This document shows, one piece after another, positions 43,588 to 52,758 of a stretch of 64,000 bases of DNA (positions are counted from its first letter, which is position 1; every line of letters starts with the position of its first letter). The position numbers were made by a program, and so were the translations under genes. The DNA is taken from NCBI RefSeq assembly GCF_008085905.1, contig NZ_VSFF01000005.1, forward strand, positions 372,001 through 436,000, read 5' to 3'. Origin of the DNA: Actinomadura syzygii. Lineage in GTDB: Bacteria > Actinomycetota > Actinomycetes > Streptosporangiales > Streptosporangiaceae. The notes under the pieces are model-generated. The model worked only from the letters and a program-made list of their open reading frames with translations. It was not told the origin of the DNA and made no database searches.

Positions 43588-43618
43588 CCTTTCTACACCG
43601 ACACCCTTTCTACGCGGC

Positions 43619-43652
43619 GATCCCCTCCGCGATCAAGCTCGCGGAGGGGATC
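43619..43652 (-). terminator. Terminator after spo0M
   Basis: Perfect 14-bp stem (43619-43632 with 43639-43652) and a 6-base loop, just past the spo0M stop at 43660. It lies between spo0M and the solenoid gene, so that gene needs its own promoter in the short gap. Confidence 0.8.
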
Positions 43653-43659
43653 CCGAAGG

Positions 43660-44445
43660 CTAGAAGAAGCCCCGGCGGCGCCCGGCGTCCTGGAGGAGGC
43701 CGTCGAGCTGCCGCTCCCAGTCGGTGTGGTCGACGGTGCCGTAGTCGACCGTGAAGCGGCTGAACGCGTCGTGCCCCTCGGTGAACACGCCGCCGCGCTT
43801 GTCGAGCTCCAGCACGACCTCCATCGACTGCGGGTAGGACACGAACGTCACTTCGAGCTGCTTGATGCCGCGCGCGTACTGGCCCGGCGGGTAGAACTCG
43901 ATCTCCTGGTAGAAGGGCAGCTCCTGGTGGACGCCCCAGATCCGCCCCTTCTCGCAGTCGGCGTTGCGGAACTGGAACCCGAGGTTGGAGAACGCCGCGA
44001 GGATGCGCTCCTGCGCGGGCAGCGGGTGGACGGCGATCGGGTCGAGGTCGCCCGGGTCGAGCGCGCCCGCGACCTCCAGCTCGGTGGCGAGCCCGACCGT
44101 CGTGCCGTGCAGCGGATGCCCGTACATGTGCGTGAGCGGCGCTTCCCACGGGATGGGGAACTGGAACGGGATGCTGTGCCGCGCCCCCTCCTGGAGGCTG
44201 AACCCGCCGGCGACGGGCATCTTCGAGTACTCCAGGTTGGACGTGTACTCGTTGTCGCCCGACTCGACCTCGACCTTGGTCCGGAGGGCGAGGTTCACCG
44301 CCTTGATGTCGGAGTTGAACTGCCCGCCGATGATGGTGATCTCACCTGTCACCACACGTCCGGGGGCGGTGTTGGGGTCGTGCAGGGTCGTTTCGATCGA
44401 CGGGCCGCCGATGCCCATCGCCTGGCGCAGCTTCTTGAAGACCAA
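43660..44445 (-). CDS. spo0M: Sporulation-control protein Spo0M (arrestin-like fold)
   Basis: A 261-residue cytoplasmic protein. The SpoOM signature is seen from the start (MVFKKLRQAMGIGGPSIETT) through PGRVVTGEITIIGG, SIPFQFPIPWEAPLTHMYG and LPFYQEIEFYPPG. The beta-sandwich (arrestin-like) fold is known for the family. In Bacillus, Spo0M affects sporulation and cell shape; in actinobacteria the role is little studied. ATG 44445 with GGAGGGAC upstream. It has its own terminator. Confidence 0.92.
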   Translation of the reverse strand: MVFKKLRQAMGIGGPSIETTLHDPNTAPGRVVTGEITIIGGQFNSDIKAVNLALRTKVEVESGDNEYTSNLEYSKMPVAGGFSLQEGARHSIPFQFPIPWEAPLTHMYGHPLHGTTVGLATELEVAGALDPGDLDPIAVHPLPAQERILAAFSNLGFQFRNADCEKGRIWGVHQELPFYQEIEFYPPGQYARGIKQLEVTFVSYPQSMEVVLELDKRGGVFTEGHDAFSRFTVDYGTVDHTDWERQLDGLLQDAGRRRGFF

Positions 44446-44615
44446 GGTCCGTCCCTCCCGTGTACGAGCGCCCCCGGTTGCCTGATTGGGGGCGCTCTCG
44501 TCCCATAGACGCTGTTAGGGGAGAGTACGTTCCGGAGTACCGGCGTGACCTGCGAATGGCCACGTCCGGTGACGGCCGCGCGGAAGGGTTTCGGCGGCGG
44601 ATTCAGCGCCCGGTC

Positions 44616-44939
44616 TCAGTGGCCGCCGCCCGCGAGGTTCAGGCCGACGACGCCGAGCACGATGAACGCCAGCGCCGCGATCTTCAACGCGGACACCTGG
44701 TCGCCCATGACGAGCATGCCGAGCGCCGCCGTCCCGACCGCGCCGATCCCGACCCACACGGCGTAGGCGGTGCCGACGTCGAGGTTCTTCAGGGCCAGGC
44801 TGAGCAGGCCGAAGCTGGTCACGGCGAACACCGCGAAGCCGACGGACGGCAGCGGCTCGGTGAAGCCCTTGCTGCCCTTCAGGCACAGGGCCATCGCGAC
44901 CTCGAAGAGGCCGGCGACGATGACGAGGATCCAGGCCAT
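44616..44939 (-). CDS. gdx: SMR-family guanidinium exporter (Gdx/SugE type)
   Basis: A 107-residue, four-helix small multidrug-resistance protein. MAWILVIVAGLFEVAMALCL carries the essential membrane Glu of the family, and the next segment GSKGFTEPLPSVGF plus GTAYAVWVGIGAVGTAALGM follow the SugE/Gdx pattern rather than EmrE. Gdx proteins export guanidinium by proton antiport as antiparallel dimers. The adjacent guanidine-III riboswitch (44974-45013) supports this strongly. Two ATGs lie at 44942 and 44939; the second is 6 bases from GGGAG and is preferred. Confidence 0.92.
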   Translation of the reverse strand: MAWILVIVAGLFEVAMALCLKGSKGFTEPLPSVGFAVFAVTSFGLLSLALKNLDVGTAYAVWVGIGAVGTAALGMLVMGDQVSALKIAALAFIVLGVVGLNLAGGGH

Positions 44940-44973
44940 CATGTACTCCCGGAAGGCGAGAAGGTCAGGTCGC

Positions 44974-45013
44974 GCGCCGTCTTCGCCTGCCGGGTACGTC
45001 GCACCTCGTCCGG
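44974..45013 (-). ncRNA. Guanidine-III (ykkC-III) riboswitch
   Basis: The minus-strand RNA of 40 nt follows the guanidine-III consensus as I recall it from Thermobifida fusca: CCGGACGAGGUGCG, then ACGUACCCGG, a short linker and closing AAGACGGCGC. The first CCGG pairs with the CCGG at its bases 21-24, and GCGACGU pairs with the 3' ACGGCGC to make the pseudoknot, with one A-G opposition where a C-G pair is usual. The 3' end is 23 nt from the GGGAG site of the SMR gene. A 6-bp hairpin (GAGGAC/GTCCTC) lies just upstream at 45015-45032. Guanidine binding would raise exporter synthesis. Confidence 0.85.
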
Positions 45014-45067
45014 GAGGACGCCTCGGTCCTCACCTGGTCCAACGGCCCTGTGCCGCCGGATGTTCCG

Positions 45068-46405
45068 TCAGGAGCGGCCGAGGGCGCGGTACTCCCAGCC
45101 CGCGCCGCGCCACTGCGCGGCGTCGAGGGCGTGCCGGCCGTCCACGATCCGTTTGTGCTTGACGACCTCCGCCAGCGCCTCCGGCCGCACCTCGCGGAAC
45201 TCCGACCACTCGGTCAGCAGGACGACGACGTCGGCGTCCCGCGCCACGTCGAACGCGCTGTCGCCGTAGCGGAGTTCGGGCGCGGCGCGGCGCGCGTTGT
45301 CCAGCGCGGCCGGGTCGTGCACGCGGACGTCGCCGCCGAGGCCGTGCATGGTGCGGGCGACGTCCAGCGCGGGCGCGTCGCGGATGTCGTCGGAGTTCGG
45401 CTTGAACGCGGCGCCCCACACGGCGATCCGGCGGCCCGCGATGTCGCCGCCGAGCACCTCGCGGACGAGGTCGACGGTGCGGGCGCGGCGGCGCCGGTTG
45501 ATGTCGTCCACCTGGCGCAGGAACGACACGGCCTGGCCGACGCCGATCTCCTCGGCGCGGTGCGCGAACGCGCGGATGTCCTTCGGCAGGCAGCCGCCGC
45601 CGAAGCCGAGGCCCGGTTTCAGGAACTTGCCGCCGATGCGGTCGTCCAGGGCGAGGGAGTCGGCGAGGTCCTTCACGTCCGCGCCGACCGCCTCGCAGAC
45701 CTCCGCCATCGCGTTGATGTAGGAGATCTTGGTGGCGAGGAAGGAGTTCGCGGCGACCTTGACCAGCTCGGCGGTGGCGAGGTCGGTCCTGATCACGGGG
45801 GTGCCGAGGTCAAGGACGGGCCTGAACGCGGCCCGCAGCCGCTCCTCCGCCCAGTCGGAGGCGACGCCGAACACGAGCCGGTCGGGACGCATCGTGTCGT
45901 CGACCGCGAAGCCCTCGCGCAGGAACTCGGGGTTCCAGGCCAGCTCGACGTCCGTGCCCGCGGGAGCGAGGTCGCGCAGGACGCCGGTCAGCCGCTGCGC
46001 CGTCCCGACCGGGACGGTCGACTTGCCGACGACGAGCGCGCGGCGGCCCAGGTGCGGGGCGAGGGAGTCGATCGCCGCCTCGACGTAGGTCAGGTCGGCG
46101 GCGTCCGAGCCGGGGAGCTGCGGTGTGCCCACGCACACGAAATGGACGTCGCCGAACTCACCGACCTCCTCGTAGGAGGTGGTGAATCGCAGCCTGCCCG
46201 AGTCGAGCGCCTTGGTGAGCAGCTCGGGCAGACCGGGTTCGAAAAAGGGCACCTCGCCGGACGCGAGCCGGGCGATCCTCTCCCGGTCGACGTCCAAACC
46301 GAGGACCTCGAAGCCGAGCACAGCCATGCAGATGGCATGTGTGGCGCCGAGGTAGCCGGTCCCGATGACGGTCAGTCGCGGGACCTCGGCCGTCCTCTGA
46401 TCCAT
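45068..46405 (-). CDS. UDP-glucose/GDP-mannose 6-dehydrogenase family protein
   Basis: A 445-residue NAD-dependent enzyme oxidising a nucleotide sugar to its uronic acid in two steps. The N-terminal NAD domain has VIGTGYLGATHAICMAVLGF, the centre has KSTVPVGTAQ and ELVKVAANSFLATKISYINA, and the catalytic Cys is in GFGGGCLPKDIRAFA. The C-terminal UDP-binding domain has FKPNSDDIRDAPALDVARTM. UDP-glucose is the likely substrate, giving UDP-glucuronate for wall or capsule polymers. ATG 46405 with GGGAGG upstream; longer readings are rejected. Divergent from fadE5. Confidence 0.92.
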   Translation of the reverse strand: MDQRTAEVPRLTVIGTGYLGATHAICMAVLGFEVLGLDVDRERIARLASGEVPFFEPGLPELLTKALDSGRLRFTTSYEEVGEFGDVHFVCVGTPQLPGSDAADLTYVEAAIDSLAPHLGRRALVVGKSTVPVGTAQRLTGVLRDLAPAGTDVELAWNPEFLREGFAVDDTMRPDRLVFGVASDWAEERLRAAFRPVLDLGTPVIRTDLATAELVKVAANSFLATKISYINAMAEVCEAVGADVKDLADSLALDDRIGGKFLKPGLGFGGGCLPKDIRAFAHRAEEIGVGQAVSFLRQVDDINRRRRARTVDLVREVLGGDIAGRRIAVWGAAFKPNSDDIRDAPALDVARTMHGLGGDVRVHDPAALDNARRAAPELRYGDSAFDVARDADVVVLLTEWSEFREVRPEALAEVVKHKRIVDGRHALDAAQWRGAGWEYRALGRS

Positions 46406-46529
46406 GCGCACCTCCCTTTCGCGTCGCGGGTGTCGCGCGGTGAATGGCACGTCCGATCTTCCCACCGGAAGGGTGCCAAGCCGCGGCGGGTGCGGTGCTG
46501 GCGACGATGCGTGAACAGTGTGTGAACTA

Positions 46530-46592
46530 CCCGGTAACTCGGTCCGGGGGTGCCACCACCGGTTACCAGCGGGTAGCATGAAGGCGAGTTAC
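46530..46592. promoter_or_regulatory. GTTACC/GGTAAC repeats in the ugd-like/fadE5 divergent region
   Basis: CGGTAACTCG (46530-46539) and CGAGTTACCG (46583-46592) form a perfect 10-bp inverted repeat 43 bp apart, and a third GGTTACC lies between them at 46559-46565. The right arm ends 53 bp before fadE5. The bases before the left arm (GTGAAC, 5 bp, GGTAAC) also make an 11-bp-spaced direct repeat. Binding by a dimeric regulator at several sites is likely; which one is unknown. Confidence 0.5.
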
Positions 46593-46645
46593 CGACCAGT
46601 ACGCAGCGGGACCGCCGGTCGCCGCAGGACCGAAACGGAGTCTCG

Positions 46646-48481
46646 ATGGGGCACTACAAGAGCAACCTCCGAGACCTCGAGTTCAACCTCTTCGAGGTGT
46701 TCCGGCGCCAGGACCTCCTGGGCAAGGGCCCCTACGAGGAGGTCGACGAGGACACCGCGCGCAGCGTCCTCGACGAGGTGAACCGGCTGGCCGAGGGCCC
46801 CATCGCCGACTCCTTCGAGGACGCCGACCGGCACCCGCCGGTCTACGACCCCGCCACCGGCGAGGTGGCGATGCCGGAGGGCTTCAAGAAGTCGTTCAAG
46901 GCGTGGATGGACGCCGAGTGGTACCGGCTCGACCTCGCCCCCGAGTTCGGCGGCAGCCGCGCCCCGCGCTCGCTGACCTGGGCTGTCGCCGAGCAGATCC
47001 TCGGCGCGAACCCGGCGGTGTACATGTTCGCGTCCGGTCCCGGCTTCGCTCAGATCCTGTGGCGCATCGGGACGCCGGAGCAGAAGCGGTTCGCCGAGCT
47101 GGCCCTGGAGCGGCAGTGGGGCGCCACGATGGTGCTGACCGAGCCGGACGCGGGCTCCGACGTCGGCGCGGGACGGGCCAAGGCCGTCCAGCAGCCCGAT
47201 GGAACGTGGCACATCGAGGGCGTCAAGCGGTTCATCACGTCGGCCGAGCACGACATGGCGGAGAACATCTTCCACCTGGTGCTGGCCCGTCCCGAGGGCG
47301 CCGGCCCGGGGACGAAGGGGCTGTCGATGTTCCTCGTCCCGAAGTACCTGGTCGACCTGGAGACCGGCGAGCTGGGCGAGCGCAACGGCGCGTACGTGAC
47401 GAACGTCGAGAAGAAGATGGGGCTCAAGGTCTCCACGACCTGCGAGCTGACCTTCGGCGAGAGGCACCCGGCCGTCGGATACCTGGTCGGGGACGTCCAC
47501 CAGGGCATCAGGCAGATGTTCCTCGTCATCGAGTACGCGCGGATGATGGTGGGCACCAAGGCGATCGCGACCCTGTCCACCGGCTACCTGAACGCGCTGG
47601 AGTACGCGAAGGAGCGCGTGCAGGGCGCCGACATGACGAAGATGACCGACAAGACCGCGCCGCGCGTGACGATCACGCACCACCCGGACGTCCGGCGCAG
47701 CCTCATGACGCAGAAGGCGTACGCCGAGGGCATGCGGGCGCTGGTGCTGCTCGCCTCGTCCTACCAGGACGCCGTGCAGGTCGCCGAGTTCGAGGGCCGC
47801 AAGGACGAGACGGCCGAGAAGGTCAACGACCTGCTGCTGCCGATCGTCAAGGGGTTCGGCTCGGAGCGGGCCTACGCGCTGCTCGGCGCCGAGTCGCTCC
47901 AGACTCTCGGCGGCTCCGGCTTCTTGCAGGACTACCCGATCGAGCAGTACATCCGCGACTCCAAGATCGACACCCTGTACGAGGGGACGACCGCGATCCA
48001 GGGGCAGGACCTGTTCTTCCGCAAGATCCTCCGGGACAACGGAGAGGCGCTGAAGGTGCTCTCCGGGGAGATCAGGGCGTTCGCCGACTCGGGCGCCGGG
48101 AACGGGCGGCTGAAGAACGAGCGGGCCCTGCTCGGCCGGGCGCTGGACGACGTCCAGGGCATCATCGACCCGATGGTCGGCTGGGCGCTCGGCTCGATGG
48201 AGGACCCGAGGGAGCTGTACCGGATCGGGCTCAACTCGTCCCGGCTGCTGCTCGCGCTCGGCGACCTGATCGTCGCCTGGCTGCTCTGCCGCCAGGCCGA
48301 GATCGCGCTGGACCGGCTCGGCGGCGGCGACATCTCGGACGCCGACAAGTCGTTCTACACGGGCAAGGTCGCGGCGGCGCAGTTCTTCTGCCAGACCGTC
48401 CTGCCGCGTCTCGCCTCCGAGCGGGCCATCACCGAGGGCACCACGCTGGACGTCATGGACCTGCCCGAGGCGTCCTTCTAG
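46646..48481 (+). CDS. fadE5: Acyl-CoA dehydrogenase FadE5
   Basis: A 611-residue flavoenzyme, the same length as Mycobacterium tuberculosis FadE5 and very similar throughout: [79 protein letters not shown] and [20 protein letters not shown]. It catalyses the first step of beta-oxidation, with broad chain length in the mycobacterial enzyme. The long C-terminal part beyond the classic ~380-residue core is typical for this subgroup. ATG 46646 has CGGAG upstream. A 16-bp terminator follows directly. Confidence 0.95.
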   Translation: MGHYKSNLRDLEFNLFEVFRRQDLLGKGPYEEVDEDTARSVLDEVNRLAEGPIADSFEDADRHPPVYDPATGEVAMPEGFKKSFKAWMDAEWYRLDLAPEFGGSRAPRSLTWAVAEQILGANPAVYMFASGPGFAQILWRIGTPEQKRFAELALERQWGATMVLTEPDAGSDVGAGRAKAVQQPDGTWHIEGVKRFITSAEHDMAENIFHLVLARPEGAGPGTKGLSMFLVPKYLVDLETGELGERNGAYVTNVEKKMGLKVSTTCELTFGERHPAVGYLVGDVHQGIRQMFLVIEYARMMVGTKAIATLSTGYLNALEYAKERVQGADMTKMTDKTAPRVTITHHPDVRRSLMTQKAYAEGMRALVLLASSYQDAVQVAEFEGRKDETAEKVNDLLLPIVKGFGSERAYALLGAESLQTLGGSGFLQDYPIEQYIRDSKIDTLYEGTTAIQGQDLFFRKILRDNGEALKVLSGEIRAFADSGAGNGRLKNERALLGRALDDVQGIIDPMVGWALGSMEDPRELYRIGLNSSRLLLALGDLIVAWLLCRQAEIALDRLGGGDISDADKSFYTGKVAAAQFFCQTVLPRLASERAITEGTTLDVMDLPEASF

Positions 48482-48490
48482 CGCGGTCGG

Positions 48491-48524
48491 TCGATCTTCC
48501 AGGCGGTTCCGCCTGGAAGATCGA
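48491..48524 (+). terminator. Terminator after fadE5
   Basis: Perfect 16-bp stem (48491-48506 with 48509-48524), effectively closed by a GTTC-type tetraloop, starting 10 bp after the fadE5 stop. Confidence 0.85.
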
Positions 48525-48617
48525 CGAGTGCGCAAGACCCCCGATGGCAAGGGGTCTCGCATGTGGCTACTGTGGGCGCGTCCCCTCGCTCGTCCTCCTC
48601 CCCCGACCGGAACAACG

Positions 48618-50339
48618 ATGCGACGTGTCCTGCCCCTCGCCATCTTTCTCAGCGGGCTTCTGCTGCTCGCCGGGTGCGCCGACACCGACCGGGCGGTGTC
48701 GAGCGATCCGCCGACGGCCGGGCCGAACGGCTCGCCCGTCCCGCGCACCGGCCCCGGTTACGCGAAGGAGGGCTGGTTCGGGACGGCGGACGGCCTGCAC
48801 GCCCGCTTCGAGGTCAGGGCCGTAGAGCGGCAGGGGACGAAGACCGTGCTGCGGTACGGCGTCACGTCCCTGGACTCGGCGGTGAAGTCGGTCTCGTTCG
48901 GCGTCCAGCTCCTCGACCCGGTCGGACGCAGGCTCTACCGGCCGACCGGCTCGACCAGCGGCGAGAACTTCACGCCGGGGACGGCGCGGGACATGGCGGC
49001 CGAGTTTCCCCCTTTGCCGACGGAAACGCAGAAGGTCACCGTCCTCACGCCGGGGACGGCGGGGGAGTTCACCGGCATTCCGGTGACCACCGCGACGGGG
49101 ACGCCGGGCCTGCCGTCCGGAGGGCCGCCGTCCGGAGGGCTGCCGTCCGGGCCGGGCGTGCCGCCGACCGGGACCGGGGTGCCCACGTGGTCCGGGCCGC
49201 CGAGCGGGTTCACGCCGCCGTCCGGGGCTCCGAACGGCGGGACGACGACGTCCGGGCCGTCGCTGCGGGCCGAGCCGTTCGAGCGGGCGTTCGCCGGGGC
49301 GCCGTCGCCGGTGACCTCGTCGCCCTCGTCCTCTCCTTCGTCCTCGTCGGGCGGGACGCCGTCGCCCGGCACCGGGACGTCGCCGCCCGCGACCGGCGCC
49401 AACCCCGCCGACCTGTACGACATCACCGAGAGCCAGACCAAGGACGTCACGGCCAGCGGCTCGCAGGTCACGTTCGCCCTGCACACCGACGCGCTCTTCA
49501 ACGGCGGCAAGGCCACGCTCACCGGCGGGGCGAAGGCCGTCCTGGACGAGACCGCGCAGCAGATCAAGGCGAAGGGCGCGCGGACGCTCACGTTCGAGGG
49601 GCACACGGACGGCGAGGGCGACGACGCGAAGAACCTGAAGCTGTCCAAGGACCGGGCGGAAGCCGTCATGAAGGAGCTGAAAGCGCGGCTCGGCGGCGGC
49701 CTCACCTACACCGCGCGGGGGATGGGCGAGGCGCAGCCGGTCGCGCGTGAGGGCGGCGCGGACGACGCCGCGGCCCGCGCCCGCAACCGCCGCGTCGAGA
49801 TCTCCTTCCCGGTCGGCGCGACCCTGCCGGGCGCGCCGGGCGGTTCGTCCTCGCCTGGAGGTTCGTCGCCCAGCACTGCGGCTGGTACACCGGCGGCGTT
49901 CCACGCACAGGACGGGAAGACCGTCGCGAGCCGCTCCGCCCAGTTCGGCTCGGCGAAGCGCCGCATCGACGTCAAGCCCTTCTACCGCGACGGCCCCTAC
50001 GTCGTCGCCGTGTTCGACATCGTGAACGAGGGCCCCGGCACCACTCCGCCGGACGCGTCCTACCCGAACAAGGACTATCCCGGAGGAGCGTTCACGGCGT
50101 TCTCCGTCCAGGTACAGGGCGGGAAGGAGACGTACCGGGGCGTGCGCGTCGGCGCGGAGACGGGCGCGGCGGAGGGCGGCGTCGGCGCGTACGTCGACCC
50201 GGGGCGCGCCGTTTTCCGGACGGCGGTCAACCAGCCCGTCCGCGGCTTCGTGTACCTGCCCGCGCCGCCGGGGAACGCCACGTCCGTCACCTTCAACGCG
50301 GGCCCCTTCGGAAACTTCGACAAAGTCCCCGTCTCTTAA
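48618..50339 (+). CDS. OmpA-domain lipoprotein
   Basis: A 573-residue surface protein. MRRVLPLAIFLSGLLLLAGC is a lipoprotein signal with Cys at about residue 20. A beta-sandwich-like region covers ~50-165. A long Pro/Gly/Ser/Thr linker (~165-270, with tandem GLPSG/GPPSG units) leads to an OmpA/MotB-like peptidoglycan-binding domain (~290-415; TFEGHTDGEGDDAKNLKLSK, DRAEAVMKEL, ARNRRVEISF). The C-terminal ~135 residues form another beta-rich domain. Such proteins link membrane and wall non-covalently. ATG 48618 is chosen since the lipobox follows properly. Confidence 0.85.
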   Translation: MRRVLPLAIFLSGLLLLAGCADTDRAVSSDPPTAGPNGSPVPRTGPGYAKEGWFGTADGLHARFEVRAVERQGTKTVLRYGVTSLDSAVKSVSFGVQLLDPVGRRLYRPTGSTSGENFTPGTARDMAAEFPPLPTETQKVTVLTPGTAGEFTGIPVTTATGTPGLPSGGPPSGGLPSGPGVPPTGTGVPTWSGPPSGFTPPSGAPNGGTTTSGPSLRAEPFERAFAGAPSPVTSSPSSSPSSSSGGTPSPGTGTSPPATGANPADLYDITESQTKDVTASGSQVTFALHTDALFNGGKATLTGGAKAVLDETAQQIKAKGARTLTFEGHTDGEGDDAKNLKLSKDRAEAVMKELKARLGGGLTYTARGMGEAQPVAREGGADDAAARARNRRVEISFPVGATLPGAPGGSSSPGGSSPSTAAGTPAAFHAQDGKTVASRSAQFGSAKRRIDVKPFYRDGPYVVAVFDIVNEGPGTTPPDASYPNKDYPGGAFTAFSVQVQGGKETYRGVRVGAETGAAEGGVGAYVDPGRAVFRTAVNQPVRGFVYLPAPPGNATSVTFNAGPFGNFDKVPVS

Positions 50340-50344
50340 CCGCA

Positions 50345-50379
50345 GAACCCGCGGAGCCGGTGAGCGGCCCCGCGGGTTC
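50345..50379. terminator. Bidirectional terminator
   Basis: Perfect 10-bp stem (GAACCCGCGG at 50345-50354, CCGCGGGTTC at 50370-50379) between the convergent OmpA-domain and E2 genes. Confidence 0.75.
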
Positions 50380-50387
50380 GCGCTCCG

Positions 50388-51770
50388 TCAGGACCAGGCG
50401 AGCATCCGGATCGGGTCCTCCAGCATGGCGCCGACGTCGCGGAGCACCTTCGAGCCCAGCTCACCGTCCACGATGCGGTGGTCGAACGACAGGGACAGCG
50501 TGGTGACCTTGCGGATCGCGAGCTCCCCCTCGTGCACCCACGGCATGTCCCTGATCTGGCCGAACGCCAGGATCGCCGACTCGCCCGGCGTGAGGATCGG
50601 GGTGCCGGAGTCGACGCCGAACACGCCCACGTTGGTGATCGTGATCGTCCCGTCGGACAGGTCGGCGGGCGTCGCCCTGCCCGCGCGGGCCTTCTCCGTC
50701 AGCTCGCCCAGCGCGCGGGCGAGGCCGGGGAGGTCGAGGTCCTGCGCGTCCTTCACCTTCGGGACGATCAGGCCGCGCTCCGTGGCGGCCGCGATCCCCA
50801 GGTTCACGTAGCGCTTGACGACGATCTCCGCGCCGTCCGGGCCGTCCGCCCAGGACGAGTTGACCATCGGGTTGCGCGCCACGGCGGTGAGCAGGGCCCG
50901 CGCCACCAGCAGCAGCGGGGACACCTTCACGTCCGCGAACTCGGGCAGCTCGCGGAGCCGTCGCACGGTCTCCATCGTCCGGGTCACGTCGACCTGGAGG
51001 AACTCGGTGACGTGCGGCGCGGTGAACGCCGACCCGGTCATCGCCGCCGCCGTCGCCTTGCGCACGCCCTTGACCGGCACCCGCTCCTCGCGCGGCCCCG
51101 CCTGGACGGCGGGCGCGGACGGCGCGGACAGCGCGGCCTGGACGTCGTCCCGCGTGATCGAGCCCTGCGGGCCCGACCCCGTGATCGCGGCGAGGTCGAC
51201 GCCGAGGTCCTTCGCCATCTTCCGGACGGGCGGCTTCGCCAGCGGCAATCCGTTGTCCACAGGCTGTGGACGAGGCGCGGGCGGCCTCACGACCGGAGCC
51301 GCGGGGGCGGGCGGCGGGGCCGTTCCGTTGGACGCCTTGCGCGGGCGCCGCTTGGTCGCCGCCTCCTTCACCCCGTACCCGACGAGCACGGGCGTCCGCT
51401 TGGGCGGCTGCTCCGGCGACACCATCCCCGGCTCGTCCGGGGTCGGCACCCGCTCCGCGTCCCGCGCGGGCGCCCGCGCGGACTCGGCGGGCCGCGCGGG
51501 CTCGGGTGCCGCACCGCCCTCCGCGTCCACCGAGATGATCGGCGCGCCGACGTCCACCGTCTGGCCCTCGGTGACGTGCAGCGCCGTCACCACGCCCTCG
51601 AACGGGCAGGGCAGCTCCACGATCGCCTTGGCCGTCTCGATCTCGACGATCGTCTGGTTGATCTCCACCGTGTCGCCCACCTGGACGTGCCACTTGACGA
51701 TCTCGGCCTCCGTCAGGCCCTCGCCCACGTCCGGCAGGTTGAAGACTTTCGGCTGGCTCACCGGCGTCAC
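50388..51770 (-). CDS. Dihydrolipoamide acyltransferase (E2) of 2-oxoacid dehydrogenase complex
   Basis: A 460-residue E2 with one lipoyl domain (residues ~5-85; lipoyl-Lys in EIETAKAIVELP), a long Ala/Pro linker, the peripheral-subunit-binding domain (~190-225; KMAKDLGVDLAAITGSGPQG) and the catalytic domain (~240-460; active site SFDHRIVDGELG). It transfers acyl groups from E1 to CoA. GTG 51770 overlaps the E1beta stop (GTGA). No E3 gene follows, so the complex must use dihydrolipoamide dehydrogenase from elsewhere. Confidence 0.93.
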   Translation of the reverse strand: MTPVSQPKVFNLPDVGEGLTEAEIVKWHVQVGDTVEINQTIVEIETAKAIVELPCPFEGVVTALHVTEGQTVDVGAPIISVDAEGGAAPEPARPAESARAPARDAERVPTPDEPGMVSPEQPPKRTPVLVGYGVKEAATKRRPRKASNGTAPPPAPAAPVVRPPAPRPQPVDNGLPLAKPPVRKMAKDLGVDLAAITGSGPQGSITRDDVQAALSAPSAPAVQAGPREERVPVKGVRKATAAAMTGSAFTAPHVTEFLQVDVTRTMETVRRLRELPEFADVKVSPLLLVARALLTAVARNPMVNSSWADGPDGAEIVVKRYVNLGIAAATERGLIVPKVKDAQDLDLPGLARALGELTEKARAGRATPADLSDGTITITNVGVFGVDSGTPILTPGESAILAFGQIRDMPWVHEGELAIRKVTTLSLSFDHRIVDGELGSKVLRDVGAMLEDPIRMLAWS

Positions 51771-52744
51771 CACGCGAAGGTCCGGTCGACCGCGTCGAGG
51801 ATGCGGTCGAGGTCGGGCAGGTACTGGTCCTCGATGCGGGACGGCGGGTACGGCGTGGAGAACCCGCCGACGCGCAGCACCGGCGACTCCAGCCGGTAGA
51901 AGCACCGCTCGGTGATCCGCGCGGCCAGCTCGGCGCCGAACCCGTTGTAGACCGGGGCCTCGTGGACGACGACGCAGCGTCCCGTCCGGTCGACGGACTC
52001 GACGACCGTGCCGATGTCGAGGGGGTTGAGCGAGCGCAGGTCGATGACCTCCAGGGAGCGTCCCTCCTCGGCGGCGGCGCCGGCCGCCTCAAGGCACGTC
52101 TTCACCGACGGCCCGTACGCGAGGAGCGTCACGTGCTCGCCCGGCCGGACGACGGTGGCGCTGTGCAGCGGCGTCCAGTCCGTGGACTCGACGTCGACCT
52201 CGGCCTTCTCCCAGTACCGGCGCTTCGGCTCGAAGAAGATCACCGGGTCCGGCGAGGCGATGGCCTGCTGGATCATCGAGTAGGCGTCCACCGGGTTCGA
52301 GCACGCGACCACGCGCAGCCCGGCGGTGTGCGTGAAGTACGCCTCCGGCGACTCCGAGTGGTGCTCCACCGCGCCGATCCCGCCGCCGCACGGGATGCGG
52401 ACGACCACCGGCAGCGACAGCTTGCCGAGCGACCGCATGTGCATCTTCGCGAGCTGCGTGATGATCTGGTCGGCGGCCGGGAACACGAACCCGTCGAACT
52501 GGATCTCCACGACCGGCCGGTAGCCGCGCAGCGCGAGCCCGATCGCCGTCCCGACGATGCCGGACTCGGCGAGCGGGGTGTCGATGACGCGCTCTTCGCC
52601 GAAGTCCTTCTGCAGGCCGTCCGTGATGCGGAAGACGCCGCCGAGCTTCCCGACGTCCTCGCCCATCACGAGGACCTTCGGGTCGTTCTCCATGGCTTTG
52701 CGAAGGCCCTCGTTCATCGCCTTGCCGAGGGTCAGGGTCGTCAT
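51767..52744 (-). CDS. 2-oxoacid dehydrogenase E1 component, beta subunit
   Basis: A 325-residue transketolase-like subunit. MTTLTLGKAMNEGLRKAMEN, VLVMGEDVGKLGGVFRITDG, DTPLAESGIVGTAIGLALRG and CGGGIGAVEHHSESPEAYF match E1beta of the pyruvate/branched-chain type. It pairs with the alpha subunit at 52818 to decarboxylate the 2-oxoacid using thiamine diphosphate. The gene starts 73 bp after the alpha gene; the gap contains a small hairpin. Its stop overlaps the E2 start. Confidence 0.94.
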   Translation of the reverse strand: MTTLTLGKAMNEGLRKAMENDPKVLVMGEDVGKLGGVFRITDGLQKDFGEERVIDTPLAESGIVGTAIGLALRGYRPVVEIQFDGFVFPAADQIITQLAKMHMRSLGKLSLPVVVRIPCGGGIGAVEHHSESPEAYFTHTAGLRVVACSNPVDAYSMIQQAIASPDPVIFFEPKRRYWEKAEVDVESTDWTPLHSATVVRPGEHVTLLAYGPSVKTCLEAAGAAAEEGRSLEVIDLRSLNPLDIGTVVESVDRTGRCVVVHEAPVYNGFGAELAARITERCFYRLESPVLRVGGFSTPYPPSRIEDQYLPDLDRILDAVDRTFAW

Positions 52745-52758
52745 CTCGCCCTGCCTTT

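Noticed and set aside
41401-44508. 1035-aa rightward frame across SDR, solenoid and spo0M genes
   Set aside because: It crosses three real leftward genes, a terminator and intergenic gaps, and shows no domain.
46589-48748. 719-aa frame antisense to fadE5
   Set aside because: Shadow frame; FadE5 on the other strand is complete and conserved.
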